Counted from the first letter of the stretch, positions 35,028 to 44,062 are shown. The stretch is 46,213 bases of DNA from Pseudomonadota bacterium (GCA_023445495.1 JAEXLC010000289.1:1-46213); one strand, 5' to 3'. The notes: a model not told the origin generated them from the sequence alone. Translations and numbers: made by a program.

Positions 35028-36191
35028 TCAGGCGAGTCGGAGCGTCGGAACCGACATGGCAAGGCGCACCAGATCCATCTGGCGATGGCACCCGGTCTTG
35101 CCCTGGATCGTCTTCAGCCGGGTGCGCGCGGTAGAGAGCTGGATGCCAAGCCGCTCCGCCGCCTCGTTCAGCGGCACGCCGGCGATCACCGCATCGGCAA
35201 GCCGCTCCTCCGAGGGCGAAAGTCCGAAGCGCCGGGCGATCCAGGCGACCGCGCCGGGCGGCGTATCGTCGGGATCGGACACGACCAGGAGCACCTGCCC
35301 GGGCAGGCTGGGCAGGTTGAATTCCGCCGCATTCGAAACCGGCCACAGCATCGCGTGCAGCGCGCTTCCCCCGGTGCGGCGCGGCAACATCACCCCGCCC
35401 GGATCTTCCGCCGCCAGCATCGGCGCATCGGCACTTGCCCGGCAGGCGGCGAATGCGGCCTCGAGCGCCTTGCTGCTCTTGTCGTCAAAGCTGCGCGGCT
35501 GGCCGAACCGGTTGAGCACCAGCCCGTCGCCGCGCAGGACCAGGGCATCGGCGCGGCGGTTCATCGTCATCACCCGGCCGTCGCGATCGAGCACGAAGGC
35601 GGCATGCATCCAGCCGTCGAACACCGCCTGCTGGGCCAGCCCGGCCATGCGGCTGTCCATCAGCGTGCGCCGCAGCTTGAACGCGCGGCCGAAATGCGGC
35701 GCGAGCAGGCGGAGCAGCTGCATCTGGTGTTCGCGCCGGTCCACATCGTTCCGGCGATCGGCAAGCGAAAGCGAGGCCCAGCCGCCGGGCTCGCGCTCCA
35801 GCACCATGCCGGTGCCGTACCGGCCGACCCCGTGCGGCAGCATGAAGTCGTTGTAGTGCTCGGTGCGGAACAGCTCCTCCTCGCTGATGATCGCCTCAGT
35901 CCGTACCGGCTGGCCCACGCCGTTGCGCGGCACGAAGTCGACATAGGGGCTGGTCGAGAAATGATAGGCGGCATAGTCGCGCAGCGCCGCTTCGGAGAAG
36001 TTCGCGCGGATGTTCAGCGCCGCCGACGGGACATGGGTCTCATGGCTGAACAGCGCGATCGTGATCTCGGGATAGAGCGCCTCGATCCGGTCGACCAGGC
36101 GCTGCCACAGGCATGGGTCGAGCGCGGCCTCGTAGATACCGCCAACCAGTTCCGCAACGAGCATCGGCGTCAGAGGGGCCGGGCTTGGCAT
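35028..36191 (-). CDS. LuxR-type helix-turn-helix transcriptional regulator
   Basis: The protein has 387 residues. The last 66 (about 322-387) form a LuxR-type DNA-binding domain: FGLSPSEERLADAVIAGVPL, then NEAAERLGIQLSTARTRLKTI as the helix-turn-helix. Residues 1-300 are a sensor part that I cannot assign to a ligand class; the segment AAFVLDRDGRVMTMNRRADAL resembles a PAS-like fold. There is no receiver domain, so it is not a classical response regulator. ATG 36191 is the first start in frame and has a weak GAG-containing site before it. The gene reads towards tpsBA on the same strand and is divergent from the two-component genes. Control of tpsBA is a reasonable inference from position only. 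Confidence 0.85.
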   Translation of the reverse strand: MPSPAPLTPMLVAELVGGIYEAALDPCLWQRLVDRIEALYPEITIALFSHETHVPSAALNIRANFSEAALRDYAAYHFSTSPYVDFVPRNGVGQPVRTEAIISEEELFRTEHYNDFMLPHGVGRYGTGMVLEREPGGWASLSLADRRNDVDRREHQMQLLRLLAPHFGRAFKLRRTLMDSRMAGLAQQAVFDGWMHAAFVLDRDGRVMTMNRRADALVLRGDGLVLNRFGQPRSFDDKSSKALEAAFAACRASADAPMLAAEDPGGVMLPRRTGGSALHAMLWPVSNAAEFNLPSLPGQVLLVVSDPDDTPPGAVAWIARRFGLSPSEERLADAVIAGVPLNEAAERLGIQLSTARTRLKTIQGKTGCHRQMDLVRLAMSVPTLRLA

Positions 36192-36412
36192 GGCGACTCA
36201 TTCTCTTGCCTGACCTGGGAAATGCATGATTAACCCAGCGGGAGTTCCGGAACAAATTGTAACGAGCGCGAAATATTGCGTATGTCGCTATTTATAGGGA
36301 CAAGCTCGGGGCCGATCCGATGGTACAAGCGCGAAAGCCGGGCGTGACCGCACGCCCATCCGATCGCCGCTCCGGCCGCGCCGCGGGGCGTGGACCGCTC
36401 CAGGATCCCCGA
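36192..36412. promoter_or_regulatory. Divergent regulatory region between LuxR-type gene and two-component operon
   Basis: This 221-base region must hold promoters for both directions. It contains a perfect 10-bp palindrome GTTCCGGAAC (36244-36253) and, just after it, the most AT-rich stretch nearby (about 36254-36300). On the plus strand TTGTAA (36257-36262) and TATGTC (36281-36286) are 18 bases apart and are weak -35/-10 candidates. Minus-strand promoter elements are not clear. Confidence 0.45.
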
Positions 36413-37093
36413 ATGGCCGATTCCGCTCCGCCGCTGCTCAAGGTCGCGCTGGTGGAGGACGATATCGCCTTCCAGAACAGCTTCGCCGCGGCCGTGCGCA
36501 GCTCGGGCGACATGCAGCTGGTCGGCATGGCGCACAATGTCGCCCAGGCGCGCAGGATGATCGCCGGCGATCCGCTCGACGTGCTGGTCGTCGATCTCGG
36601 CCTGCCCGACGGTTCCGGGATCGAGGTGATCCGCGCCGCGCACGATGCCTGGCCCGATTGCGGGATCATGGTCAGCACCACCTTCGCCGACGAGAAGCAC
36701 GTCATCGCCTCGATCGAAGCGGGTGCGGCGGGCTATCTGCTCAAGGACAGCTCGGCCGAGAAGATCGCCGACGAGATCCGCGCGCTCCATGCCGGCGGCA
36801 GTCCGATCAGCCCGCGCATCGCCCGCCAGATCCTGCTGCGCTTCCGCCCCGCCGAGCCGGTGCCGGCAGCCGCGGTGCTCGCGGAGGTGACGCCGATCGC
36901 CAATCCGCTCTCCCCGCGCGAGCGCGAGGCGCTGGAGCTGATTACCAAGGGCTTCAGCTATGACGAGATCGCCGAGCTGATGCAGGTCTCGCGCAACACG
37001 GTGATGACCTTCGTCCGGCGCATCTACCAGAAGCTCGAGGTCACCTCGAAGGCCGAAGCCATCTTCGAGGCCCGCAACCATGGTATCCTCTAG
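36413..37093 (+). CDS. NarL/FixJ-family response regulator
   Basis: The 226-residue protein has a receiver domain (about 9-125) with the acidic pocket Glu15-Asp16-Asp17, phosphoacceptor Asp61 in VLVVDLGLPDGSG, the conserved Thr in MVSTTFAD and Lys111 in YLLKDSS. A LuxR-type DNA-binding domain follows (about 160-220) with LSPREREALELITKGFSYDEIAELM and SRNTVMTFVRRIYQKL. ATG 36413 is chosen because AGGA stands 7 bases upstream; the in-frame ATG at 36320 would add 31 residues of unlikely composition. The stop overlaps the histidine kinase gene by 14 bases, so the two form a coupled two-component operon. Its target genes are unknown; the neighbouring tpsBA operon is a candidate by position. Confidence 0.93.
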   Translation: MADSAPPLLKVALVEDDIAFQNSFAAAVRSSGDMQLVGMAHNVAQARRMIAGDPLDVLVVDLGLPDGSGIEVIRAAHDAWPDCGIMVSTTFADEKHVIASIEAGAAGYLLKDSSAEKIADEIRALHAGGSPISPRIARQILLRFRPAEPVPAAAVLAEVTPIANPLSPREREALELITKGFSYDEIAELMQVSRNTVMTFVRRIYQKLEVTSKAEAIFEARNHGIL

Positions 37094-39005
37094 GACCCTG
37101 CGCGCGGTCCTCGTCTATGCCGGGCTCGCGCTGCTGTTCCTGCTCGCCTGCTATTACGGATCGCGTCCCCAGGGCATCCACCTGACCAGCGCCGATCTGC
37201 TGGTCCAGGATACGCTGGGCTATCCGCCGCCCTCGCGCAGCCAGGACTGGCGCGCGCTGCAGGGCCAGTGGCGGCATGTTCCCCTGCCCCATGCGCTCCG
37301 CCCCAGGATGGTGCCCGGCTCGGGCGATGCCGGCCTGCTGCCCACCCAGACGAGCTGGTATCACTTCACCCTCGGCCCGAAACAGGCTGCCCCGCCCGGC
37401 GCCTATATCTATGTCCCGCGCTGGAAGACCGATGGCGAGCTGGCCATCTATATCGACGGGCGGCTCTTCTATCAGACCCATGCCAATCTCCAGTGGAACG
37501 GCTCGAACCGCCCGCTGTGGATCCCGCTCGAGGAAGCCGCCGAGAGCACGCCGCCCCGGGACATATTGATCCGCATCCGCCATGTCCGCGGCATCGGCGG
37601 CGCGCTCTCCACCCTGTGGATCGGCGACTATCGCCAGCTCGGCGCCGCCTACTATATGCGCGCCTTCTTCCAGGCCGAGCTGCCCTATATCAGCTCGGCG
37701 CTGTTCCTCGCCACGGGCGTGTTCGCCTTCCTGATCTGGCTGCGCACCCGAAGCGAGACGCTGTACCTGCTCTATGCGGTGATGACCGTCGCCACCTTCC
37801 TGCGCGTCATGCACGCCTATATGGGGGCCGACCGCCTGCCGGTGTCCGATGCCTGGTTCGGCTGGATCACGGTCAACTCGGTGGGCTGGACGGTGCTGAT
37901 CACGCACCTTTTCCTGACGGCGATCCATCACCACCATGTCCGCGTGCTGACCTGGATCATCGTCCTGATGTGCGTCGGCTTTGGCGGGCTCACCCTGCCG
38001 CTGTTCGAAGGCACGACCGACGCCACGATCATCTCGCCGCTGATGTACATCACCATGGTGGCGGTCGGCTCCGTCACCTTCGCCCTGCACATCCTGTGGA
38101 GCCGCCGCGCCGGCACGCTGGAGGGCGCCGGGCTGGCGATCTGCGGCCTGCTCTCGTTCATCCTCGGCGCGCGCGACATGCTGCTGCAGAACAACATCAT
38201 CGACATCGAGAGCCTGTTCGTCTCCTTCTACGCCCAGATCTCGCTGATCATCGTCTTCTGCCAGATCATGCTGAGCCGCTATCTCAAGGCGATGAAGGCG
38301 GTGGGGGAAGCCAATGTCGTGCTCGTCCGCAGCCTGGCCGAGCGCGAGGCAGAGCTGACCGCCAGCCACCAGAAGCTGCGCGAGATCGAACGGCGCGAGG
38401 TGCTGTTCCAGGAGCGCCAGCGGCTGATGCAGGACATGCATGACGGGCTGGGCTCGTCGCTGGTCAGCACGCTGCGCATGGTCGAGCATGGCCATATCGA
38501 CGAAGCGGACATCGCCCAGCTGCTCAAAGGCTGCATCGACGACCTCAAGCTCACCATCGATTCGATGGAGCCGGTCGAGACCGATCTCCTCCTGCTGCTC
38601 GGCACGCTGCGCTTCCGTCTCCAGCCCCGGCTGGAAGCGACCGGCATCCGCCTGCGCTGGGACGTCCGCGACGTGCCGCCGCTCGCCTGGCTCGACCAGC
38701 GCCATTCGCTTCACATCCTGCGCATCCTGCAGGAAGCCTTCACCAACGTCATCAAGCATGCCGGAGCCAGCGAGATCACCGTCACCACCGGCGTGCGCGA
38801 CGGGTGCGTATGCGTGGGCGTGGCCGACAATGGCCAGGGCTTCGACGTCGCGGCAACGGGTGCGGGCCGCGGCCTGGGCAACCAGGCGCGCCGCGCGGAA
38901 GTGATCGGCGGCCGGGTCGAGCTGCTGTCCGGCCCGCAGGGCACGCGCTTCACGCTGCTGCTGCCGATCGAGGGCGCCGCGCAGGTCGGCGAGCGCACGG
39001 ACTAA
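37080..39005 (+). CDS. Membrane sensor histidine kinase (7TMR-DISM-like, HisKA_3 class)
   Basis: The 641-residue protein has one N-terminal membrane segment (about 8-26), a periplasmic beta-rich domain (27-200) with YVPRWKTDGELAIYIDGRLFY, then about seven membrane segments (202-398), a charged coiled-coil linker (402-445) and a HisKA_3 dimerisation domain with phospho-accepting His454 in MQDMHDGLGSSL. The ATPase domain carries Asn556 in EAFTNVIKHA, the ADNGQGFD box (582-589) and GRGLGNQARRAEVIGG (596-611). This is the NarX/DegS-type kinase class, which pairs with NarL-type regulators. ATG 37080 lies inside the end of the response regulator gene, with GAGG 9 bases before it. The signal is unknown; the 7TMR-DISM architecture suggests a small-molecule or glycan ligand in the periplasm. 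Confidence 0.92.
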   Translation: MVSSRTLRAVLVYAGLALLFLLACYYGSRPQGIHLTSADLLVQDTLGYPPPSRSQDWRALQGQWRHVPLPHALRPRMVPGSGDAGLLPTQTSWYHFTLGPKQAAPPGAYIYVPRWKTDGELAIYIDGRLFYQTHANLQWNGSNRPLWIPLEEAAESTPPRDILIRIRHVRGIGGALSTLWIGDYRQLGAAYYMRAFFQAELPYISSALFLATGVFAFLIWLRTRSETLYLLYAVMTVATFLRVMHAYMGADRLPVSDAWFGWITVNSVGWTVLITHLFLTAIHHHHVRVLTWIIVLMCVGFGGLTLPLFEGTTDATIISPLMYITMVAVGSVTFALHILWSRRAGTLEGAGLAICGLLSFILGARDMLLQNNIIDIESLFVSFYAQISLIIVFCQIMLSRYLKAMKAVGEANVVLVRSLAEREAELTASHQKLREIERREVLFQERQRLMQDMHDGLGSSLVSTLRMVEHGHIDEADIAQLLKGCIDDLKLTIDSMEPVETDLLLLLGTLRFRLQPRLEATGIRLRWDVRDVPPLAWLDQRHSLHILRILQEAFTNVIKHAGASEITVTTGVRDGCVCVGVADNGQGFDVAATGAGRGLGNQARRAEVIGGRVELLSGPQGTRFTLLLPIEGAAQVGERTD

Positions 39006-39054
39006 ACACAAGAAGGGGTTCCGGGCCGCAACTGGCGCTGATACCCCATGCCCC

Positions 39055-39840
39055 ATGACCGCGACGGGATATGAGGACCGCCAGCTCCTGCGCATTGCGC
39101 GTTCGGGCGACCAGAGCCCGACGGCACGCGCCATCGCCGAGGAATGCCCGGTCGCGCTCGAATATCAGGGCATCGGCTATGCGGTGCTGATGGCGACGCC
39201 CGCCGATCTCGTCGATCTGGCCTATGGCTTCTCGCTGTCCGAACGGCTGGTCGACCGCGCCGACCAGATCCTCGATGTCGACAGCTTCCGGGCCGAGCGG
39301 GGCTTCATCCTGCGCATCCAGCTGGCACCGGAGGTCGCCGGCAGGATCGCGGACCGCGTCCGCCACCGTGCCTCGGACTCCTCCTGCGGGCTGTGCGGCA
39401 TCGAAAATCTCGAACAGGCGCTGCGCCCGCTCCCCCGGATCTCGCAACCCTGCCTGGCGAAGGACGCAGCCTGCTTCGCAGCGCTTGCCGCCCTGCCCGG
39501 TCACCAGCCGCTCAACCACGCCACGGGATCGGCGCATGCGGCGGCGGCGTGCTCGGCGGAAGGCGCGCCCTGGCTGGTCCGCGAGGATGTCGGCCGCCAC
39601 AATGCCTTCGACAAGCTGATCGGCGCGATGGCCCGGGCCGGGCGCGGCTGGGACGGCGGCTTCGCCTTGCTCAGCTCGCGTTGCTCCTACGAACTGGTCG
39701 AGAAGGCCGCGCTGGCGAACTGCCCGATGCTGGCAACGATTTCCGCCCCCACCGCCCTGGCGATCGACCGCGCCGCCGAGGCGGGTCTTCGCCTGCGCGT
39801 GCTGGTCCGGGACGACGCGCTGCTGGCGGCGAACCTCTAG
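39055..39840 (+). CDS. fdhD: Formate dehydrogenase accessory sulfurtransferase FdhD
   Basis: The 261-residue protein passes sulfur from a cysteine desulfurase to the molybdenum cofactor of bis-MGD formate-dehydrogenase-type enzymes. The active CxxC is Cys111-Gly-Leu-Cys114 (SSCGLCGIE), and the family signature REDVGRHNAFDK is present, as is SSRCSYELVEKAA. Length and layout are normal for FdhD. The start at ATG 39055 has no convincing ribosome-binding site; an out-of-frame ATG lies 7 bases earlier. It stands 49 bases after the kinase gene and converges on moeA, 35 bases away. Its natural client is the oxidoreductase encoded at the head of the opposing operon. Confidence 0.95.
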   Translation: MTATGYEDRQLLRIARSGDQSPTARAIAEECPVALEYQGIGYAVLMATPADLVDLAYGFSLSERLVDRADQILDVDSFRAERGFILRIQLAPEVAGRIADRVRHRASDSSCGLCGIENLEQALRPLPRISQPCLAKDAACFAALAALPGHQPLNHATGSAHAAAACSAEGAPWLVREDVGRHNAFDKLIGAMARAGRGWDGGFALLSSRCSYELVEKAALANCPMLATISAPTALAIDRAAEAGLRLRVLVRDDALLAANL

Positions 39841-39875
39841 GTCCAACCCTTTCAGTTCCCCGGCGGAAGCTCCCG

Positions 39876-41099
39876 CTATCCCAGCACCGGCAGCTTGGGA
39901 TAGGCCCGGAACCGCGGCGCGTCCGGCGCGACGCGAAGCCAGTGGTCGGCCTGCACGACGCTGCTCAGGATATGCGAGCGCTGGTCGAATCCGGTCTCGA
40001 TCCTCACCCGACCGTCGGCATCGAGCACCCGCCGCCCGCGCAGGAACAGCGTGGTGCCTTCGCGTGGCTCGGCATCGGCCGAAACCGCTTCGCCCGGCTC
40101 GCGCGGCAGGCCCAGCATCCGGCGCACCGCCGCCATCACGAAGAAGCGAAAGGCGACCAGCGCCGCGACCGGATTGCCCGGCAGGCCGAAATAGGGTCGA
40201 CCATCGGGCAGCGTGGCGAACAGCAGCGGCTTGCCCGGGCGCATCTGGACCCCGTGGAAATGGATCGCCACGCCGCGTGCCTCCAGCCCGGCGCGGACCA
40301 GGTCGAATTCCCCGGCGGAGACCCCGCCGGTCGAGATCAGGATGTCGTCCTCGCCGGATGCGGATGCCATGTCGAGCATCGCCGCCACCGCCTCCGGGGT
40401 ATCCGCCATCCGTCCGAGGAAGCGTGCCGGCAGGCCCAGGCTGCGGGCGGCGGCAAGGATCATCGGCGCGTTGCAGTCGATCGCCTTGGCCGGGCCGGAG
40501 AGCCCGGCGGCATTGGCCGCGAGTTCGCTGCCCGAGGAGATCAGCGCGATCCGCGGCATCCGCCGCACCGCGATCCGGTCGATCCCGCAGGCGGCCAGCG
40601 CGCCGACGGTGTCGGGGGTAATCAGGTGCCCCGCGCCGATCAGCGCACTCCCCTGCGTCATGTCCTCGCCCGGCGCGCGCACGTTGCGCCAGGGATCGAT
40701 CGGCGCGCGCACCCGCAGGCAGGCGCCGTCGACGACTTCGCCGAACTCGCGGATCAGCACCGCATCGGCCCCCTCGGGCAATCGCGCGCCGGTGCTGATC
40801 GGCACGGCATGGCCGATGCGCAAGGTCCCCGCAGCCTCTCCCGCCGGCACCGGGGCGCCCAGCGGCAGGTCGATCGGATGCGCCGCGCCGGCAGCGGCAA
40901 CATCGGCGCTGCGCACCGCAAAGCCGTCCATCGCCGACGCAACGAAGCGGGGCACGTCGAGCCGGGCGATCGCCGGTTCCGCGGCGATCCGGCCAAGCGC
41001 TTCGGAAACCGCGACGGTGTCCGTGCCCAGCGGGGCGACCGCGCCCTCGATCAGGTCGAACGCGGCGTCGACGCCGGGCCGGGTGCTCCGGTCAGCCAT
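39876..41099 (-). CDS. moeA: Molybdopterin molybdotransferase MoeA
   Basis: The 407-residue protein inserts molybdate into adenylylated molybdopterin. Family motifs are in order: SAMDGFAV (55-62), STGARLPEGADAV (102-114), NVRAPGEDM (139-147), ISTGGVSAGEFD (255-266), MRPGKP (286-291) and GLPGNPVA (305-312). ATG 41099 overlaps the mobA stop by 8 bases and is preferred over an in-frame ATG at 41126, which would overlap mobA further. It is last in the operon with the oxidoreductase and mobA genes. Confidence 0.95.
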   Translation of the reverse strand: MADRSTRPGVDAAFDLIEGAVAPLGTDTVAVSEALGRIAAEPAIARLDVPRFVASAMDGFAVRSADVAAAGAAHPIDLPLGAPVPAGEAAGTLRIGHAVPISTGARLPEGADAVLIREFGEVVDGACLRVRAPIDPWRNVRAPGEDMTQGSALIGAGHLITPDTVGALAACGIDRIAVRRMPRIALISSGSELAANAAGLSGPAKAIDCNAPMILAAARSLGLPARFLGRMADTPEAVAAMLDMASASGEDDILISTGGVSAGEFDLVRAGLEARGVAIHFHGVQMRPGKPLLFATLPDGRPYFGLPGNPVAALVAFRFFVMAAVRRMLGLPREPGEAVSADAEPREGTTLFLRGRRVLDADGRVRIETGFDQRSHILSSVVQADHWLRVAPDAPRFRAYPKLPVLG

Positions 41100-41604
41100 C
41101 GCGCCGCACCAGTCGCGCCAGGTCATCCGGCGTGTTCACGTTGAGGATCGGCCGGTCGAGGCGGATGCTGCGCGCGCCGGTCCGCCGGGCCCAGCCGCGC
41201 ATCGATCGATCCTCTCCGGTCAGATGCGCATCGAGCGCCGCACCCAGCGCGACCGGCCAGAGCCCGATCACCGGCGCGTCCTCGATAAAGGCCGGTGCCC
41301 CCGCCGCTTCCAGTCGCCGCCGCAAGTCGGCGGGCAGCAGCGGCGCGTCACAGGGCACGCTCAACACGGCATCGAAGCCGCTGGCGGCGTGCAGGGCCGC
41401 GTTGATCCCCGCCAGCGGGCCGAGCCGCCCCGCCGGGCGATCCGCCAGTCCCGCGGGTCCGCAGACCATCAGCGCCTCGACCTGCGGTGCCAGCGCGGAG
41501 CGCACCCAGTCGATCAGCGCGCGCCCGTCGAGCTCCGCCGCCGCCTTGTTCGATCCGAAACGCCGCGATTCACCTCCGGCGAGGATGGCACCCAATATCC
41601 GCAC
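41092..41604 (-). CDS. mobA: Molybdenum cofactor guanylyltransferase MobA
   Basis: The 170-residue enzyme transfers GMP from GTP to molybdopterin to give the MGD cofactor needed by enzymes such as the one encoded just upstream. The N terminus holds the nucleotide-binding LAGGESRRFGSNKA (8-21), followed by GPLAGI (62-67), VPCDAPLL (83-90) with the metal-binding Asp86, and a C-terminal NVNTPDDL. It is slightly shorter than E. coli MobA. The start is GTG 41604, two bases after the stop of the oxidoreductase gene; no strong ribosome site is visible, so coupling to the upstream gene is likely. Confidence 0.93.
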   Translation of the reverse strand: MRILGAILAGGESRRFGSNKAAAELDGRALIDWVRSALAPQVEALMVCGPAGLADRPAGRLGPLAGINAALHAASGFDAVLSVPCDAPLLPADLRRRLEAAGAPAFIEDAPVIGLWPVALGAALDAHLTGEDRSMRGWARRTGARSIRLDRPILNVNTPDDLARLVRRDG

Positions 41605-41606
41605 GG

Positions 41607-43874
41607 CTAGCCCGCAACGACGCGGACCGGGATCGACTTGGCGGCCGGCGTGCCGCTGATCCTGTCGTAATGGTCGAGCGGCAGCAGCGGGTTGAGCTCG
41701 GGATAATAGCCCGCCACCGCCCCGCGCGGCATCGCATAGTCGAGCACGGTCAGCCCATCCACGCGCCGCTTCACCCCGTCGGTGCTGATCGTCTCCAGCG
41801 CGATCCTCGCCCCCGCTTCCAGCCCGCGCGCGGCGCGGTCCTCGGCGTTCATGAACAGCACCATCCGGTCGTTGTAGACACCGCGATAGCGATCGGAATA
41901 GCTGTAGATCGTCGTGTTGAACTGATCGTGCGAGCGCACCGTCGCCAGCCGCAGCATCTCCGGATCGTCGACCGGCGCGTCGACCTCCAGCCCCGGCAGC
42001 AACAGCATGTTCGCCTTGCCGTTCGGCGTCTTCCAGACCAGCCGGCGCGGCGCGACATCGAGGTGGAAGCCCTTGGGATTGCGGATCTTCTCGGAGAAGT
42101 CCGCATAGATCTCCGGATAGACCTCGGCGATCTTGTCACGGATCGGGTCGTAGTCGTGGATATAGCTCGCCCAGTCGACCTTCGAGGCCGGCAGCGCCGC
42201 CATCGCCATCCGGCAGACGATCTCCACCTCGGGCATGCAGTCCGGGCTCGCCGGATCGAGCACCCCGCGCGACGCCGTGACGTTCGACATCGAATCCTCG
42301 ATCGTCACAAACTGCTCGCCCGCCTGCGTCTCGATCCGCTCCGAGCGCGCCACCACCGGCAGGATCAGCGCGTCCCTGCCATGCACGGTGTGCCCACGAT
42401 TGAGCTTGGTCGCGATCCCCACGGTCAGGTCGAGCTTGCGCATCGCGGCATAGGCGCGGTCGGTATCGGGCACCGCGCGGACGAAATTGCCGCCCAGCCC
42501 GATGAACACCCGGGCGGTGCCGGCCAGCATCGCCTCCACCGTCTCGACCGTGTGATGGCCATGCTCGCGCGGCGGCTCGAAGCCGAACACCTCGCGGACC
42601 TTGTCGAGATAGGCCGGGGTAGGCTTCTCGTCGATGCCGACGGTGCGATCGCCCTGGACGTTGGAATGGCCGCGAATCGGCGAGATGCCGGCGCCCGGCT
42701 TGCCGAAATTGCCCTTGAGCAGCAGGATGTTGGCGACCTGCTGGAGCAGCCGCGACGACAGCTGGTGCTGGGTCAGCCCCATGCCGTAGCAGATCATCGT
42801 CGCCTTCGAGCGGATATAGACCTCGGCGCAGCGCCGGATCTGCGCCTCCTCGATCCCCGAGATGCGGACGATCTCGTCCCAGTCCTGCGCCATCACATCG
42901 GCGCGCAGGTCGTCGAGCCCGACGACATGCTCGGCCAGGAAGGCGCGGTCGAGGATCGGCTCGCCCGCATCCTCGCGCTCGAACATCACCTTCATCATCC
43001 CCTTGAGGAAGGCGAGGTCGCCGCCGATGCGGATATGGACGAACTCGCTGGCGATCGGCGTCGAGCCGAAGGTCGCCATCTGGACCACGTCCTGCGGCTC
43101 GGTGAACTTGATCAGCGCCCGCTCGGGCATCGGGTTGACCACCACGATCGGCACGCCGCGCTTCCGCGCCTCGACTAGGTTGGTCATCATCCGCGGCGAA
43201 TTGGTGCCGGTATTCTGCCCGATGATGAAGATCGCCTCGGTGTGCTCGAAATCCTCGATGATCACCGTGCCCTTGCCCACCCCGATCGCGGGCGGCAGGC
43301 CGCGGCTGGTCGGCTCGTGGCACATGTTCGAGCAGTCGGGGAAATTGTTGGTGCCGAACTCGCGCACGAAGATCGAATAGAGGAACGCCGCTTCGTTCGG
43401 GGTGCGGCCCGACGTGTAGAACTCCGCGTGATTCGGATCGTCGAGCCGGCGCAGGTGATCGCCGATCAGCGCGAACGCATCGTCCCACGACACCGGCACA
43501 TAATGATCGGTCGCCGAATCATAGCGCATCGGCTCGGTCAGCCGGCCCTGCATCTCCAGCCAGTAGTCGGACTGCGCATTGAGCTCGCTGACCGTGTAGC
43601 GCGCGAAGAAATCGCGGGTGATTCGAAACTTGGTCGCCTCATGCGCCAGCGCCTTGGCGCCGTTCTCGCAGAATTCGAGCGTCTTCTTGCACTCGGGATC
43701 GGGATAGGCGCAGCTCGGGCATTTGAAGCCGCCGGGCTGGTTCATCGAAAGCAGCGCGCGCGAACCCTTGGTGACGACGCTCTGCTCGAGCAGCACCTTG
43801 GCGGTGGCCGCCGCCGCGCCCCAGCCGCCGGCGGGGTGATCGTAGCGCTTATACCGTGGCTTGCTCTCGCCCAT
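41607..43874 (-). CDS. FdhF/YdeP-family bis-MGD molybdopterin oxidoreductase
   Basis: The 755-residue protein belongs to the formate-dehydrogenase-like molybdopterin family, close to E. coli YdeP. Near the N terminus Cys52, Cys55, Cys62 and Cys69 lie in CPSCAYPDPECKKTLEFCENG-type sequence whose spacing differs from the classical [4Fe-4S] motif of FdhF. Cys185-His186 in NMCHEPTS sits where FdhF has its selenocysteine and is the likely molybdenum ligand. GQNTGTNSPRMM, GKPGAGISPIRGHSNVQGDR and a C-terminal MopB-like domain follow. There is no signal peptide, so it is probably cytoplasmic. ATG 43874 has GGAG 8 bases upstream; a GTG at 43883 is in frame. No electron-transfer subunit gene is nearby. 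Formate is the default guess, but substrates of YdeP-like proteins are not settled. Confidence 0.9.
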   Translation of the reverse strand: MGESKPRYKRYDHPAGGWGAAAATAKVLLEQSVVTKGSRALLSMNQPGGFKCPSCAYPDPECKKTLEFCENGAKALAHEATKFRITRDFFARYTVSELNAQSDYWLEMQGRLTEPMRYDSATDHYVPVSWDDAFALIGDHLRRLDDPNHAEFYTSGRTPNEAAFLYSIFVREFGTNNFPDCSNMCHEPTSRGLPPAIGVGKGTVIIEDFEHTEAIFIIGQNTGTNSPRMMTNLVEARKRGVPIVVVNPMPERALIKFTEPQDVVQMATFGSTPIASEFVHIRIGGDLAFLKGMMKVMFEREDAGEPILDRAFLAEHVVGLDDLRADVMAQDWDEIVRISGIEEAQIRRCAEVYIRSKATMICYGMGLTQHQLSSRLLQQVANILLLKGNFGKPGAGISPIRGHSNVQGDRTVGIDEKPTPAYLDKVREVFGFEPPREHGHHTVETVEAMLAGTARVFIGLGGNFVRAVPDTDRAYAAMRKLDLTVGIATKLNRGHTVHGRDALILPVVARSERIETQAGEQFVTIEDSMSNVTASRGVLDPASPDCMPEVEIVCRMAMAALPASKVDWASYIHDYDPIRDKIAEVYPEIYADFSEKIRNPKGFHLDVAPRRLVWKTPNGKANMLLLPGLEVDAPVDDPEMLRLATVRSHDQFNTTIYSYSDRYRGVYNDRMVLFMNAEDRAARGLEAGARIALETISTDGVKRRVDGLTVLDYAMPRGAVAGYYPELNPLLPLDHYDRISGTPAAKSIPVRVVAG

Positions 43875-44062
43875 TCGCTTCACTCCGTCCCGCCCGGCAT
43901 CGATGCTCTAGCACAGCTAGCCGATCGCGCGCGATGGAACAGGAGAAACCAAGGTATGGGAAAGCCGCAATGACGGACACGAACCGGTGTCGCGCAGCGG
44001 CTCGCCCGCTGCGGGGAGCGCCTTGCGGCGCGATCACATCATGCTGGAAAACAAGGAGGGAA
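43875..44062. other. Gap between the oxidoreductase operon and tRNA-Ala
   Basis: This 188-base gap holds the start region of the oxidoreductase operon and two small hairpins downstream of the tRNA on the minus strand. One is GCGCC-N4-GGCGC at 44018-44031, whose loop reads GCAA on the minus strand. The other is CGCAGCGG-N5-CCGCTGCG at 43993-44013. Neither is followed by a T run. Short frames here overlap the tRNA or lack ribosome sites and are not called. Confidence 0.6.

Noticed and set aside
36230..37081. Minus-strand frame of 283 codons opposite the response regulator
   Set aside because: The plus-strand gene has all receiver and LuxR-type residues in place; the antisense frame has no recognisable domain.
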